From Lachnospiraceae bacterium (GTDB lineage Bacteria; Bacillota; Clostridia; Lachnospirales; Lachnospiraceae), in assembly GCA_009774235.1 (NCBI GenBank), contig VSNJ01000003.1, positions 20,691 to 84,690 on the forward strand: 64,000 nt of DNA, written 5' to 3'. Shown here in pieces: positions 26,485 through 35,803 of the stretch (position 1 is its first letter; each line of letters begins with the position of its first letter). The notes beneath the pieces were generated by a model. The model had not been told where the DNA came from and did not search any database. It saw only the letters and a program-made list of their open reading frames with translations. The translations under genes were made by a program, and so were the position numbers.

Positions 26485-27426
26485 ATGTTTAATTTAATAC
26501 CAGTATTTTGTTCAAATGATATTATGTCATTGGTGCGGGCATTACCTGGCTCTACAGCACAGGGGCTTATATGGGGGATTATGGCAATAGGTGTGTTCCT
26601 GACATTTAAGATATTGGACTTTGCTGACCTGACAGTTGATGGTACATTTGGTACAGGTGGTGCAGTTACTGTAATGCTTATTCTTGCAGGTTATCCGCCT
26701 GTTGTAGCGGTTGGAATTGCATTTCTTGCAGGTATGCTTGCAGGTATTGTTACAGGTATATTACATACAGTTTTTGGTATACCAGCGATACTTTCAGGTA
26801 TATTGTCACAGATTGCACTATATTCAGTAAACTTAAATATAGCCCAGGGAAGGGCTAACCAGGCAGTAAGTGTTGACTTGTATCACCTGGTCGTATCAGG
26901 AAGGAATAACCCTCTTACAATTATAACAGTTGCATTTGTAATTCTGGTAATGATTGCACTGCTTTACTGGTTCTTTGGTACAGAGACAGGTTTTACTATA
27001 AGGGCTACAGGATGTAATGAGAATATGTCACGTGCACAGGGAATTAATACTTCTGTAGCAAAGGTGGTTGCACTTGCATTTTCTAATGGTATTGTTGGTT
27101 TTGCGGGTGGCATGCTTGCACAGTACCAGGGCAATTTTGATGTTAATATGGGGCGTGGTGCTATAGTTATTGGTCTTGCGTCTGTTATTATTGGTGAAGT
27201 AATTGGTGAGGCACTGTTTGGAAAACGTCTTAATTTTTCTGCCAGGCTTGCATTTGTTGCAATAGGAAGCATTATATATTATATAGTAATACAGTTTGTA
27301 CTGTGGCTTGGTCTTCCTACTATTAATATGAAGATGTTTTCTGCTATGGTAGTTGCTATATTCCTTGCTGTCCCATATATGAGGGGAAGGGCGAAAAATT
27401 CTTACAGGAAAGCAGCAAAAAACTGA
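26485..27426 (+). CDS. ABC transporter permease, TrpY-like family
   Basis: Protein of 313 residues and about eight membrane helices, of the branched-chain amino-acid-type permease fold (BPD_transp_2). Marker segments are STAQGLIWGIMAIGVFLTFKIL, FGTGGAVTVMLILAGY and AGGMLAQYQGNFDVNMGRGA. The neighbours in this subfamily import tryptophan or related small molecules with a periplasmic-type lipoprotein (TrpX-like). No binding-protein gene is seen in this locus, so it lies elsewhere or is missing. It is followed after 64 bp by the ATPase gene. Confidence 0.85.
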   Translation: MFNLIPVFCSNDIMSLVRALPGSTAQGLIWGIMAIGVFLTFKILDFADLTVDGTFGTGGAVTVMLILAGYPPVVAVGIAFLAGMLAGIVTGILHTVFGIPAILSGILSQIALYSVNLNIAQGRANQAVSVDLYHLVVSGRNNPLTIITVAFVILVMIALLYWFFGTETGFTIRATGCNENMSRAQGINTSVAKVVALAFSNGIVGFAGGMLAQYQGNFDVNMGRGAIVIGLASVIIGEVIGEALFGKRLNFSARLAFVAIGSIIYYIVIQFVLWLGLPTINMKMFSAMVVAIFLAVPYMRGRAKNSYRKAAKN

Positions 27427-27490
27427 TATAGCACTATATACAGCTGGTATATGCCTGCTAGTGCGCAGATGCGCAGGAATGGAGAAAATA

Positions 27491-28285
27491 ATGTTAGAAA
27501 TTAAGAATATTCATAAAACTTTCAATCTTGGCACAATTAATGAGAAAAAGGCATTAAATGGAGTAACTCTTTATCTTGATGAAGGTGATTTTGTAACAGT
27601 TATTGGTGGCAATGGGGCAGGGAAGTCTACAACGCTTAATGCAGTTGCAGGGGTATGGCCTATAGACAGTGGAAGTATTATTATTGATGGTGTTGATGTA
27701 ACTGGGCTTCCAGAACATAAGAGGGCACCTTATCTTGGAAGAGTTTTCCAGGACCCAATGAATGGTACAGCTGCTACAATGGAAATACAGGAAAATCTTG
27801 CACTTGCTGCAAGGCGTGGACAGAGAAGAGGCCTTAGGTGGGGTATAACAAAAGCTGAAAAGGCGAGATACCATGAAGTTTTAAAAAGCCTTGACCTTGG
27901 GCTTGAGGACAGGATGTCTTCTAAAGTAGGGCTTTTATCAGGAGGTCAGCGCCAGGCGGTTACTCTTCTTATGGCAACACTAAAGAAACCAAAACTTTTG
28001 CTTCTTGATGAGCATACAGCGGCACTTGACCCTAAGACAGCAGCAAAGGTACTAGAACTGTCAGATAAGATTATTGCGGAAAATAACCTTACTGCAATGA
28101 TGGTAACACATAATATGCGTGATGCTATAATACACGGCAACCGTCTTATTATGATGAATGAAGGACAGATTATACTTGATATAAAGGGAGATGAGAAGAA
28201 GAAGCTCTCTGTAGAAGATTTATTACAGAAATTTGAAGAGGTAAGTGGTGAAGAGTTTGCCAATGACAAAGCACTGCTTGGTTAA
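27491..28285 (+). CDS. ABC transporter ATP-binding protein, TrpZ-like
   Basis: Protein of 264 residues: Walker A GGNGAGKST, signature LSGGQRQAV, Walker B LLLLDEHTAALDP, switch THNM. The Walker B aspartate is followed by EH in place of EP, a variation seen in this subfamily. It is the ATPase partner of the upstream permease and powers uptake. GGAG at 27481-27484 precedes ATG 27491; the frame runs from a GTG at 27461 but ATG 27491 has the better site. Confidence 0.88.
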   Translation: MLEIKNIHKTFNLGTINEKKALNGVTLYLDEGDFVTVIGGNGAGKSTTLNAVAGVWPIDSGSIIIDGVDVTGLPEHKRAPYLGRVFQDPMNGTAATMEIQENLALAARRGQRRGLRWGITKAEKARYHEVLKSLDLGLEDRMSSKVGLLSGGQRQAVTLLMATLKKPKLLLLDEHTAALDPKTAAKVLELSDKIIAENNLTAMMVTHNMRDAIIHGNRLIMMNEGQIILDIKGDEKKKLSVEDLLQKFEEVSGEEFANDKALLG

Positions 28286-28307
28286 ATTAAAAGGGGTGCA
28301 AAATTAT

Positions 28308-28335
28308 AGGTTCTGGCAATTTCAAAATTTTAACC
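28308..28335 (+). repeat. Solo left end of the palindromic repeat
   Basis: AGGTTCTGGCAATTTCAAAATTTTAACC matches the left inner arm of copies A and D. The rest of the element is missing. Confidence 0.6.
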
Positions 28336-28415
28336 CAGACAGCAGAATACATATATCTGTAGATTGTGGATATTTGTCTGGTAATGTTTTATTAGGTTTT
28401 TTTGCAAATTATAGT

Positions 28416-28519
28416 TAAGGTGCTGTTACAGTAAGAAAGTGTTATACAAGATATAGAAGTTTTTACTTGAATAAATACTATATCTTGTATCATTCATTCT
28501 TGGTTGGACAGCACCTTTT
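28416..28519. repeat. Imperfect long palindrome
   Basis: GGTGCTGT (28419-28426) and ACAGCACC (28508-28515) form the outer arms, ATACAAGATATAG and CTATATCTTGTAT the inner arms. A related half lies at about 41513-41560 (CTATATCTTGTATTTGTCATTCTT). It may be a small non-autonomous element or a terminator. Confidence 0.6.
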
Positions 28520-28735
28520 AATTTCTGCACTGAAGGAACTGGTGGTGGTTATAGATGGTGTATGGTCAAGTGCTTCAGGCAGGGCGTCAAAACCAGTGAC
28601 TGCCACATCACCTGGTACATTAAATCCATGTTCTGCCAGATAATAAATTGCAGTAATAGCCATGGAGTCATTGGCACATACTATTGCTTCGGGAAATGGA
28701 AGTTTTGAATTAATAAAGTTTTCTATTATTTTATA
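28490..28735 (-). pseudogene. Fragment of a LacI-type periplasmic-binding/sensor domain
   Basis: Only the C-terminal part of a LacI/periplasmic-binding domain remains: LPFPEAIVCANDSMAITAIYYLAEHG and NVPGDVAVTGFDALPEA. These residues are typical of the C-terminal lobe of ligand-binding regulators. Upstream in this frame the sequence is no longer recognisable and then runs through uvrA. The fragment sits in the palindromic element region and is taken as debris of a rearrangement. Confidence 0.7.
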
Positions 28736-28838
28736 GTAAAAGAAAAATGCAAAAAGACGAACATATGTACTTGAAATAGATATTAATTCGTGATATGCTA
28801 TTAACAGATTACGAAATGAAAGGATATTATAAAAGGCT

Positions 28839-31685
28839 ATGGCTAAACATGAAGAAGTTATGAAATATATTAAGATAAGAAAAGCATCTGAGCACAATCT
28901 TAAGGGGATTGATGTTGATATACCACGTGACAGTTTTGTTGTGCTTACAGGGCTTAGTGGTTCTGGCAAGTCTTCTCTTGCATTTGATACTATATATGCA
29001 GAAGGGCAGAGACGTTATATGGAATCTTTGTCATCATATGCGAGACAGTTCCTTGGTCTTATGGAGAAGCCCAATGTTGAAAGTATTGAAGGGCTTCCAC
29101 CTGCTATTTCTATTGACCAGAAATCTACTAACAGGAACCCACGTTCTACAGTTGGCACAGTTACAGAGATTTATGATTATTTCAGGCTGCTTTATGCGAG
29201 GGCTGGAATACCACATTGTCCAGAGTGTGGCAAAGAGATTAAGAAGCAGACTGTTGACCAGATAGTTGATGAGATTATGTCACTTCCTGAAAGGACTAAG
29301 ATACAGCTGCTTGCACCTGTAGTAAGGGGAAGGAAGGGACAACATGTCAAAGTTTTTGAAAGTGCAAGGCGCAGTGGGTATGTAAGGGTTGTTGTGGATG
29401 GCAATGTGTATGAGCTGTCAGAGGAAATAAACCTTGATAAGAATAAAAAGCATAATATTGAAATTATGGTGGACAGGCTTGTAGTGCGTGAAGGAATTGA
29501 GAGAAGGCTTACAGATTCTATAGAAAGTGTAATGCGTCTTTCGGACGGGCTTCTTATAGTTGAAATACCTGGTGGGGAAAGGATTAATTTCAGCCAGAGT
29601 TTTTCATGTGCAGACTGTGGGGTAAGCATAGATGAAATTGAACCAAGGATATTTTCATTTAATAATCCTTTTGGTGCATGTGAAGCTTGCCATGGTATTG
29701 GTTATAATATGGAGTTTGATGAAGAGCTTATATTACCTGACCCTGCATTAAGCCTTGCTGGTGGTGCACTTGTTGTAAGCGGATGGCAGTCAGTACCAGA
29801 CCAGAAGAGCTTTTCAAGGTGTCTGTTTGATGCACTTGCAACGGAGTATGGTTTCAGTCTGGATACACCTTATTGTGAACTGCCAGAGCATATACAGGAT
29901 ATTATAATGCATGGTACTGGTGGCAAGGAGGTAAAGGTTTATTATAAAGGACAGCGTGGTGAAGGTGTATATGATGTTGCATTTGAAGGTGTTATAAAGA
30001 ATGTTGAACGCAGGTACAGGGAGACAAACTCAGAAGTTTCCAAAAGGGAATATGAAAGTTTTATGCGTATCACCCCTTGTAAAGCATGCAAGGGCAGAAG
30101 GCTTAAAAAGGAAGCCCTTGCGGTAACAATAGCAGATAAGAATATTGCGGAAATTACAGATATGCCAGTTAGTGACCTTAAGGAATTCCTTGAAGAGCTT
30201 AAACTTAGTGAGTGGCAGTTAAAGATAGGCAAAGTGGTGCTTAAAGAAATACGTTCAAGGGTAAGATTCCTTGTGGATGTCGGGCTTGATTATTTGTCAC
30301 TGTCACGTTATACGGGAAGCCTTTCTGGTGGTGAGGCACAGCGTATCCGTCTTGCTACACAGATTGGTTCAGGTCTTGTGGGTGTGGCATATATACTTGA
30401 CGAGCCTAGTATAGGGCTGCACCAGAGGGATAATGATAAGCTGTTACAGACGCTTAATAAGCTTAAAGACCTTGGAAATACCCTTATAGTTGTGGAACAT
30501 GACGAGGATACTATGTTTGCAGCAGATTATATAGTTGATATAGGTCCTGGAGCTGGGGAACATGGAGGACATGTTGTGGCAGCAGGGACAGCACAGGATA
30601 TAATGGATGTACCTGGTTCTGTTACGGGTGCATATTTAAGCGGAAGAAAGAAAATACCTGTGCCAGATAAAAGAAGGGAACCTACAGGATGGATTAATGT
30701 AAAGGGTGCTAAAGTAAATAACCTTAAGAATATAAATGTGTCATTTCCTACAGGTGTTATGACATGTGTTACTGGTGTTTCAGGCTCAGGCAAGAGTTCC
30801 CTTGTAAATGAGATTTTGTATAAGTACCTTGCTAAGAAACTGAACCGTGCAAGGTGTATACCTGGCGCATGCAGGAGTGTAGAGGGGATAGAAAACCTGG
30901 ATAAGGTTATTAATATTGACCAGTCACCTATAGGCAGGACACCACGTTCAAATCCTGCAACGTATACAGGTGTATTTGACCTGATAAGGGATATATTTGC
31001 TGCTACTCCTGATGCCAAGATGAAGGGGTATAAGAAGGGCAGGTTCAGTTTTAATGTTAAGGGTGGAAGATGTGAGGCGTGCAGTGGTGATGGTATTATT
31101 AAGATAGAGATGAATTTCCTGCCAGATGTCTATGTACCATGTGAGGTATGTGGTGGTAAAAGGTATAACAGGGAAACCCTGGATGTAAAATATAAGGGTA
31201 AGAGTATATATGATGTGCTTGATATGACTGTTGAGGAGGCACTGGCATTTTTTGAAAATGTTCCTAGTATACGTAATAAGATGGAAACCCTTTATGATGT
31301 GGGTCTTTCTTATATTAAACTTGGACAGCCGTCTACTACTTTGTCTGGTGGTGAGGCACAGCGTGTAAAGCTTGCAACGGAACTTAGCAGGAGAAGTACA
31401 GGAAAGACTGTTTATGTGCTTGATGAACCGACTACGGGACTGCATTTTGCGGATGTCCATAAGCTTGTAGATATTTTAAGACGCCTTGCAGAGGGTGGTA
31501 ATACTGTGATTGTAATAGAACATAACCTTGATGTTATTAAGACGGCAGATTATATAATAGATATGGGACCTGAGGGTGGTAAGAATGGAGGAAGGCTTCT
31601 TACATCTGGGACACCAGAAGAAGTTGCACAAGTCCAGGAATCATATACAGGGTATTATATTAAAAAGATGCTTGAAAAAAGGTGA
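28839..31685 (+). CDS. uvrA: Excinuclease ABC subunit A
   Basis: Protein of 948 residues, the usual UvrA length. It loads UvrB on damaged DNA in nucleotide excision repair. Two ABC ATPases are present: Walker [10 protein letters not shown] and GVSGSGKSS, signatures LSGGEAQRI and LSGGEAQRV, with Walker [12 protein letters not shown] and [11 protein letters not shown]. Zinc sites are CADCG...CEACHG (about 265-290) and CEACSGDG...CEVCGG (about 745-770). The ATG at 28860 ([13 protein letters not shown]) matches the family N-terminus and may be the true start; 28839 adds seven residues. The 3' end is followed 61 bases later by the nucleotidase gene. Confidence 0.97.
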   Translation: MAKHEEVMKYIKIRKASEHNLKGIDVDIPRDSFVVLTGLSGSGKSSLAFDTIYAEGQRRYMESLSSYARQFLGLMEKPNVESIEGLPPAISIDQKSTNRNPRSTVGTVTEIYDYFRLLYARAGIPHCPECGKEIKKQTVDQIVDEIMSLPERTKIQLLAPVVRGRKGQHVKVFESARRSGYVRVVVDGNVYELSEEINLDKNKKHNIEIMVDRLVVREGIERRLTDSIESVMRLSDGLLIVEIPGGERINFSQSFSCADCGVSIDEIEPRIFSFNNPFGACEACHGIGYNMEFDEELILPDPALSLAGGALVVSGWQSVPDQKSFSRCLFDALATEYGFSLDTPYCELPEHIQDIIMHGTGGKEVKVYYKGQRGEGVYDVAFEGVIKNVERRYRETNSEVSKREYESFMRITPCKACKGRRLKKEALAVTIADKNIAEITDMPVSDLKEFLEELKLSEWQLKIGKVVLKEIRSRVRFLVDVGLDYLSLSRYTGSLSGGEAQRIRLATQIGSGLVGVAYILDEPSIGLHQRDNDKLLQTLNKLKDLGNTLIVVEHDEDTMFAADYIVDIGPGAGEHGGHVVAAGTAQDIMDVPGSVTGAYLSGRKKIPVPDKRREPTGWINVKGAKVNNLKNINVSFPTGVMTCVTGVSGSGKSSLVNEILYKYLAKKLNRARCIPGACRSVEGIENLDKVINIDQSPIGRTPRSNPATYTGVFDLIRDIFAATPDAKMKGYKKGRFSFNVKGGRCEACSGDGIIKIEMNFLPDVYVPCEVCGGKRYNRETLDVKYKGKSIYDVLDMTVEEALAFFENVPSIRNKMETLYDVGLSYIKLGQPSTTLSGGEAQRVKLATELSRRSTGKTVYVLDEPTTGLHFADVHKLVDILRRLAEGGNTVIVIEHNLDVIKTADYIIDMGPEGGKNGGRLLTSGTPEEVAQVQESYTGYYIKKMLEKR

Positions 31686-31746
31686 CGGGGTGCAAATGGA
31701 CAAGGTGCAGGGTTTTCTGGTGGAAAATGGATGGAGGATTTTGTTT

Positions 31747-32331
31747 ATGACTGGTGGCAGGAATACTTTTTTTGCAATGATGTCACGTATGAAATATATT
31801 GAAAGATGGGCGCTTATGAGAAATTCTGTAAAGGAAAATATAAGTGAACATTCGCTTGAAACTGCAATAATAGCACATTCGCTTGCTATTATTGGCAATG
31901 TAAGGCTTGGTAAAAATTATAATCCTGAACATATTTCTGTGTTGGGGATTTACCATGATTGTACAGAGATAATTACGGGTGATATGCCTACCCCTGTAAA
32001 GTATAATAATGATGAGATATGTATGGCATATAAGGAGATAGAAGCAGAGGCTGCTTTACGTATAATAAATATGCTTCCAGATGACATGCAGGAGTATTAT
32101 AAGTGTTATTTTGGAGGGGAAGAGGATAGTGAAGCATTAAAACTTGTAAAGGCAGCAGATAAGTTATCTGCATTAGTTAAGTGTATTGAAGAGGAGAAAG
32201 CAGGTAATAAAGAATTTGTATGTGCAAAGAAGTCTGTTATGAAATCTATAGAGAATATGCAGTGTGAAGAAGCAGATATATTTTGTAAAGAATTTCTTGG
32301 GTCATATGGGAAAACGCTTGATGAATTGTAA
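31747..32331 (+). CDS. HD-domain 5'-deoxynucleotidase, YfbR-like
   Basis: Protein of 195 residues, like E. coli YfbR (about 199), which dephosphorylates deoxynucleoside monophosphates. The N-terminus TFFAMMSRMKYIERWALMRN and the HD metal site (ENISEHSLETAIIAHSLA, then YHDCTEIITGDMPTPVKY) are family marks. GGAGG at 31733 lies before ATG 31747; an earlier ATG at 31696 would add 17 residues not found in the family. It follows uvrA, perhaps by readthrough, and links nucleotide-pool turnover to repair (inference). Confidence 0.88.
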   Translation: MTGGRNTFFAMMSRMKYIERWALMRNSVKENISEHSLETAIIAHSLAIIGNVRLGKNYNPEHISVLGIYHDCTEIITGDMPTPVKYNNDEICMAYKEIEAEAALRIINMLPDDMQEYYKCYFGGEEDSEALKLVKAADKLSALVKCIEEEKAGNKEFVCAKKSVMKSIENMQCEEADIFCKEFLGSYGKTLDEL

Positions 32332-32376
32332 AGAGTAACAGGACAGGGGAATTAGAAATATGGATGGGGAGTTTTT

Positions 32377-32480
32377 TTAACCTCATTAAGTAAGCCCTTC
32401 AAAATACACGCTTCTTAAGTGGTGGGTTCTTACTTAATGAGGTTATGAGCAAGTAGTGGAGCGGATTGCGGATATCCGCT
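32377..32480 (+). repeat. Island-bracketing repeat R2, copy a
   Basis: AACCTCATTAAGTAAG (32379-32394) is a perfect inverted match of CTTACTTAATGAGGTT (32429-32444). GCGGATATCCGC at 32468-32479 is also a palindrome. A diverged copy lies inverted at 41415-41513, on the other side of the DUF6273/restriction island. Confidence 0.75.
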
Positions 32481-32493
32481 TGACTTTGTTGTA

Positions 32494-32521
32494 AAAAAGC
32501 TGCTTTTAATAGCAGCTTTTT
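32494..32521. terminator. Two-way terminator hairpin
   Basis: AAAAAGCTGC (32494-32503) pairs with GCAGCTTTTT (32512-32521), with T-runs on both strands. It lies just past the toxin remnant. Confidence 0.75.
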
Positions 32522-32523
32522 AT

Positions 32524-32622
32524 CTAATCATTATAATGTCCACGGCATGATATTATATGGATGATATTATTCTGTTCATAGTATATAATCATTCCATGCC
32601 CTGTCTTCCCATAATAGCTGCA
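32524..32622 (-). pseudogene. C-terminal remnant of a RelE-type toxin
   Basis: Read on the minus strand, the frame ends GKTGHGMIIYYEQNNIIHIISC, then RGHYND and a stop at 32524-32526. The 'I.SCRGHY' tail is typical of RelE/YoeB-like mRNA-cleaving toxins. About two thirds of the toxin is missing, and the remnant starts right after the stop of the antitoxin gene. The loss leaves the antitoxin without an active partner here. Confidence 0.65.
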
Positions 32623-32625
32623 TTA

Positions 32626-32892
32626 TTAGTCATCCTCTATCAAATCGTGTTCTGCAAAATGTGCTTTTCCAGACTTTACATCCTCCATGATTGCTTCTAG
32701 GTATTTTATATTACTTTCAGAGTAAAAGGGATCAGCAGATAGCTCAAATGGTATACGTTTTTCACGGCTTACTTTTTTTGCAAAGATTGTAAATGCTGTA
32801 GTCATTGTCAGTCCCATATCAGCACAAACTTTTTCCATATTTTTTTTCAGTTCCGCATCCATGCGGAAATTAATATTAACTGTTTGTGACAT
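32626..32892 (-). CDS. RelB/DinJ-family antitoxin (orphan)
   Basis: Protein of 88 residues: an N-terminal ribbon-helix-helix (VNINFRMDAELKKNMEKVCADMGLTMTTAFTIFAKKV) as in RelB/DinJ antitoxins, and an acidic tail that would wrap the toxin (NIKYLEAIMEDVKSGKAHFAEHDL). ATG 32892 has AAGGAGGG 7 bases upstream; ATG 32898 is the alternative. Only a short piece of the toxin gene follows. Antitoxins of this type also repress their own promoter. It could neutralise related toxins elsewhere, or simply be a relic. Confidence 0.82.
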   Translation of the reverse strand: MSQTVNINFRMDAELKKNMEKVCADMGLTMTTAFTIFAKKVSREKRIPFELSADPFYSESNIKYLEAIMEDVKSGKAHFAEHDLIEDD

Positions 32893-32913
32893 ATGCATCC
32901 CTCCTTTTTATTT

Positions 32914-32942
32914 ATTATATTAAAATGTAATGAAAAATACAA
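32914..32942 (-). promoter_or_regulatory. Promoter of the antitoxin gene
   Basis: On the minus strand TTGTAT (32942-32937) and TATAAT (32919-32914) are separated by 17 bp, followed by AAGGAGGG before the start. Confidence 0.6.
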
Positions 32943-33307
32943 TAGTTATCATTATATTTGTAAAAAGTTTGTTACGAAATATCATAGAAAAAATATTGTG
33001 TGAAGAAGCAGATATAGACCACCCAATACTTTGTGGTTAATTAAGAAAGTTTTTAAATGGGACATTTAATAAGGTGAAAAAGATTGGTAAGTTTAAATAT
33101 ATTTTTTAAGTAAAGTATGTCAGTCTATAAAATTTTGTAATTAACCAAAAACTTGCATTAATTAAAGAACTTTTGCTTCCATTTTTATGAAAAACAGGTA
33201 TAATTATAAAGAATAGACTGATATTACTGGATGGCAGTATAAGCAGAAACTCTTTCAGATAGTTTTTGTAAAGTATTTTAGATGGATTTCAGGTAAAAGA
33301 GAGTATT
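32943..33307. other. Intergenic region with a short yfbR-like duplicate
   Basis: No gene is visible. A piece at about 32985-33016 (GTGTGAAGAAGCAGATATA) repeats the 3' part of the yfbR-like gene (near 32260-32280), a small scar of duplication. Confidence 0.4.
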
Positions 33308-33627
33308 ATGGGAAAAAAAGAAAAAGATGAATTGTATGTTATTATTAAGGCAAAGGATTTGTGTGATTATATATTTACAATTCTTCTGTTGTTGGAAAAC
33401 AAACAGTGAAGATATCTGTATATGCAGAAAAACAATCAGACCAGACTGGATGTACTGTAACAGATATGGCTGGTTTATCTGATATACAGGTGACAGGTAA
33501 GGTAGAAGAAAGTAGTGGGGATGTGACAGTTACTGCAGTCCTGGAAAATAATAGTCCAATGGATGCAAAAACAATATTGCATTTATATAATGATGAAAAA
33601 GAAACAACTGAATTAGCGGGTTTATGA
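33308..33627 (+). pseudogene. Remnants of a four-helix-bundle protein and a surface-protein fragment
   Basis: From 33308 the frame reads MGKKEKDELYVIIKAKDLCD then YIFTI, the start of a small four-helix-bundle protein of the 23S-rRNA-insert/Avd-like group, and stops early at 33409. Another frame then reads on as SSVVGKQTVKISVYAEKQ, a beta-rich surface-protein piece ending at 33627 and overlapping the DUF6273 gene start. The two pieces look like a deletion junction. Neither is a whole gene. The four-helix call is from a short match. Confidence 0.5.
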
Positions 33628-34787
33628 AGAAACAAGATAATAAGTTACAAAAAATAATTTTAGAGGGAGGACGTGTGAAGAGCAGATTTAAAAGCTGGAT
33701 AAGCATAATGTTGTGTGCTGTTTTAATTATAACTGTATTTTCTGATATTTCTTTTGCACAGCACAATATTGCAGAAGCGGATAAAAGTACACTATCTAAT
33801 CCACGTATTGTACCAGATAAAAGTAGGAAAGCAAGACAGAAGATGAAATGGGACTGTATCTGGTTTGGAAGTTATCCACAGGCAGAAGTAGTACCAGCTG
33901 GTAGTGAATATACAGCATTACCAGAAGAGGTTTTTGAAGAAAGTGGTTTAATACAGGATGATGCATTATACCAGACACTGCAGTCAGCTACATGCTGGGA
34001 CGGGCAGGGTGATATTGTGGTAAGTGGTGAAAAATACCGGAGAATTACAAAAGCGGACGCAACTTATGCATCAACAGGTTATGGATATTATAAGTGGAAA
34101 AGTGAAACAGAGTATCATTATTTTAAATACCAGCCAATTAAATGGAGGGTTTTATCTGTAAATGGTTCTGAGGCATTGTTGCTGGCAGATAAGGCATTAG
34201 ATGACAAGCAATATCATACAAAAGATGAGGGTGTTACATGGGAAGGAAGCACTATAAGAAGCTGGCTGAATGGATATAATGCTTCCGCAAATATACAGAA
34301 CCGGGATTATAGTAGTGGGAATTTTATTGATACTGCTTTTGGAACATATGAAAAACAGGCTATTAAAGAAACGTATGTGAAAAATAAAGATAATTTTGAG
34401 TGGGATACAGATGGTGGAAATAATACACATGATAAAGTATTTCTTCTTTCAGAATCAGAAATATATAAAGATAAATATGGGTTTGTCAATATAAATGGTA
34501 ATAAATCAAACACTGCATGCTCAAGTGTTTATGCAAAAGCTATGGGAACATATATTCATGCAGGAAACTGCTGGTGGTGGCGCCGCTCGCCGGGTTATAA
34601 TAGTCATTATGCAACTGGGGTGGATTATAATGGTATTGCTTACAGATGTAGTATTGTCAACAATCCTAGCCGTGGTGTGCGTCCTGCTTTGAATCTTAAT
34701 CTTATTGCGTTTCAAGACGCATTATCCTCTGAACTCTGGTCTTATGCAGGAACAGTGTGTAGTGATGGGACAGTTGATGAAACTTGA
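33624..34787 (+). CDS. DUF6273 surface protein, copy 1
   Basis: Protein of 387 residues. A signal peptide (SWISIMLCAVLIITVFSDISFAQ, likely cut after SFA) precedes a DUF6273 domain from about residue 60: WDCIWFGSYPQAEVVP, KYQPIKWRVL, IRSWLNGY, GGNNTHDKVFLLSESE, SVYAKAMGT and the WWWRRSPG..GVRPALNLNL core, ending LWSYAGTVCSDGT. The function is unknown. The fold in this family is probably C-type-lectin or formylglycine-enzyme-like (inference). The N-terminus MKKQDNKLQKI aligns with copies 3 and 4, supporting ATG 33624 over a GTG at 33675. It runs almost into the methyltransferase gene 8 bp later. Confidence 0.85.
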   Translation: MKKQDNKLQKIILEGGRVKSRFKSWISIMLCAVLIITVFSDISFAQHNIAEADKSTLSNPRIVPDKSRKARQKMKWDCIWFGSYPQAEVVPAGSEYTALPEEVFEESGLIQDDALYQTLQSATCWDGQGDIVVSGEKYRRITKADATYASTGYGYYKWKSETEYHYFKYQPIKWRVLSVNGSEALLLADKALDDKQYHTKDEGVTWEGSTIRSWLNGYNASANIQNRDYSSGNFIDTAFGTYEKQAIKETYVKNKDNFEWDTDGGNNTHDKVFLLSESEIYKDKYGFVNINGNKSNTACSSVYAKAMGTYIHAGNCWWWRRSPGYNSHYATGVDYNGIAYRCSIVNNPSRGVRPALNLNLIAFQDALSSELWSYAGTVCSDGTVDET

Positions 34788-34795
34788 GGTATATT

Positions 34796-35803
34796 ATGTT
34801 TACAACAATTGAATTATTTGTTGGTGCAGGTGGGATGGCTTTGGGAGTGGAAAAGGCGGGTTTTACTACATTAGGGTTAATTGAAATTGATAAAGATGCC
34901 TGTGCTACTTTGCGTGAAAACAGACCAGGCTGGAATGTAGTTAATGATGATATTGCTAATATATCAGGATTGGATTTAGAAGAATATTTCAACATAAAAA
35001 AAGGAAATCTGGATTTATTATCTGGAGGTGCACCATGCCAGGCTTTTTCATATGCTGGAAAAAGGTTAGGCTTAGAAGATGCAAGGGGTACTTTATTTTA
35101 TCATTATGCTGTTTTTCTTGAAAAATTACAGCCAAAGATGTTTTTGTTTGAAAATGTAAAAGGGTTGCTGACACATGATAAAGGAAAGACATATAAAACA
35201 ATACTAAATATTTTTGAGGAAGCGGGATATGATATCCAGAAACAGGTATTAAATGCATGGGATTATGGTGTGGCGCAAAAACGGGAACGGCTTATTACTA
35301 TAGGTATTAGAAAGGATTTAAAAGAACAGGTAAATTATGAGTTTCCTGAACCACATGAATATAAACCAGTATTGAGAGATGTATTGCAAAACGTTCCAAA
35401 GAGTCATGGTGTTTTATATGGGGAAAATAAAAGAAAAATTTTTGAATTAGTGCCTGCAGGTGGGTACTGGAGAGATATTGACCCAGAGATTGCGAAAAAT
35501 TATATGAAAAGTTGTTGGGATATGAGTGGTGGACGTACGGGTATACTCCGCAGGTTAAGTATGGATGAACCGTCACTTACAGTGTTAACTACTCCATCAC
35601 AAAAGCAGACAGAACGTTGTCATCCGTTAGAAACACGCCCATTTACAGTAAGAGAGAATGCAAGATGCCAAAGTTTTCCAGACAACTGGATATTTTGTGG
35701 CAGTGTAATGTCACAATATAAGCAGGTAGGCAATGCTGTTCCAGTAAATTTAGCATATGAAGTGGCTTATAACATATATGAAGCATTGGAGGGAAAAATA
35801 TGA
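34796..35803 (+). CDS. DNA (cytosine-5) methyltransferase
   Basis: Protein of 335 residues with the C5-methyltransferase motifs in order: ELFVGAGGMALG (I, SAM), SGGAPCQAFSYAG (IV, catalytic Cys), FENVKGL (VI), QKRERLITIGI (VIII), and QVGNAVPVNLAYEVA (X). It methylates cytosine at a specific site. The adjacent endonuclease is Eco47II/Sau96I-like, which would suggest a GGNCC/GGWCC-type site by homology. ATG 34796 has GAGGT 6 bases upstream; the TTG at 34784 is not used. The endonuclease gene overlaps the stop by an ATGA junction. Confidence 0.93.
   Translation: MFTTIELFVGAGGMALGVEKAGFTTLGLIEIDKDACATLRENRPGWNVVNDDIANISGLDLEEYFNIKKGNLDLLSGGAPCQAFSYAGKRLGLEDARGTLFYHYAVFLEKLQPKMFLFENVKGLLTHDKGKTYKTILNIFEEAGYDIQKQVLNAWDYGVAQKRERLITIGIRKDLKEQVNYEFPEPHEYKPVLRDVLQNVPKSHGVLYGENKRKIFELVPAGGYWRDIDPEIAKNYMKSCWDMSGGRTGILRRLSMDEPSLTVLTTPSQKQTERCHPLETRPFTVRENARCQSFPDNWIFCGSVMSQYKQVGNAVPVNLAYEVAYNIYEALEGKI

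Noticed and set aside
28736..28969. N-terminal part of the minus-strand ORF through the uvrA start
   Set aside because: It is antisense to uvrA and shows no domain; only the part up to 28735 matches a LacI-type domain.
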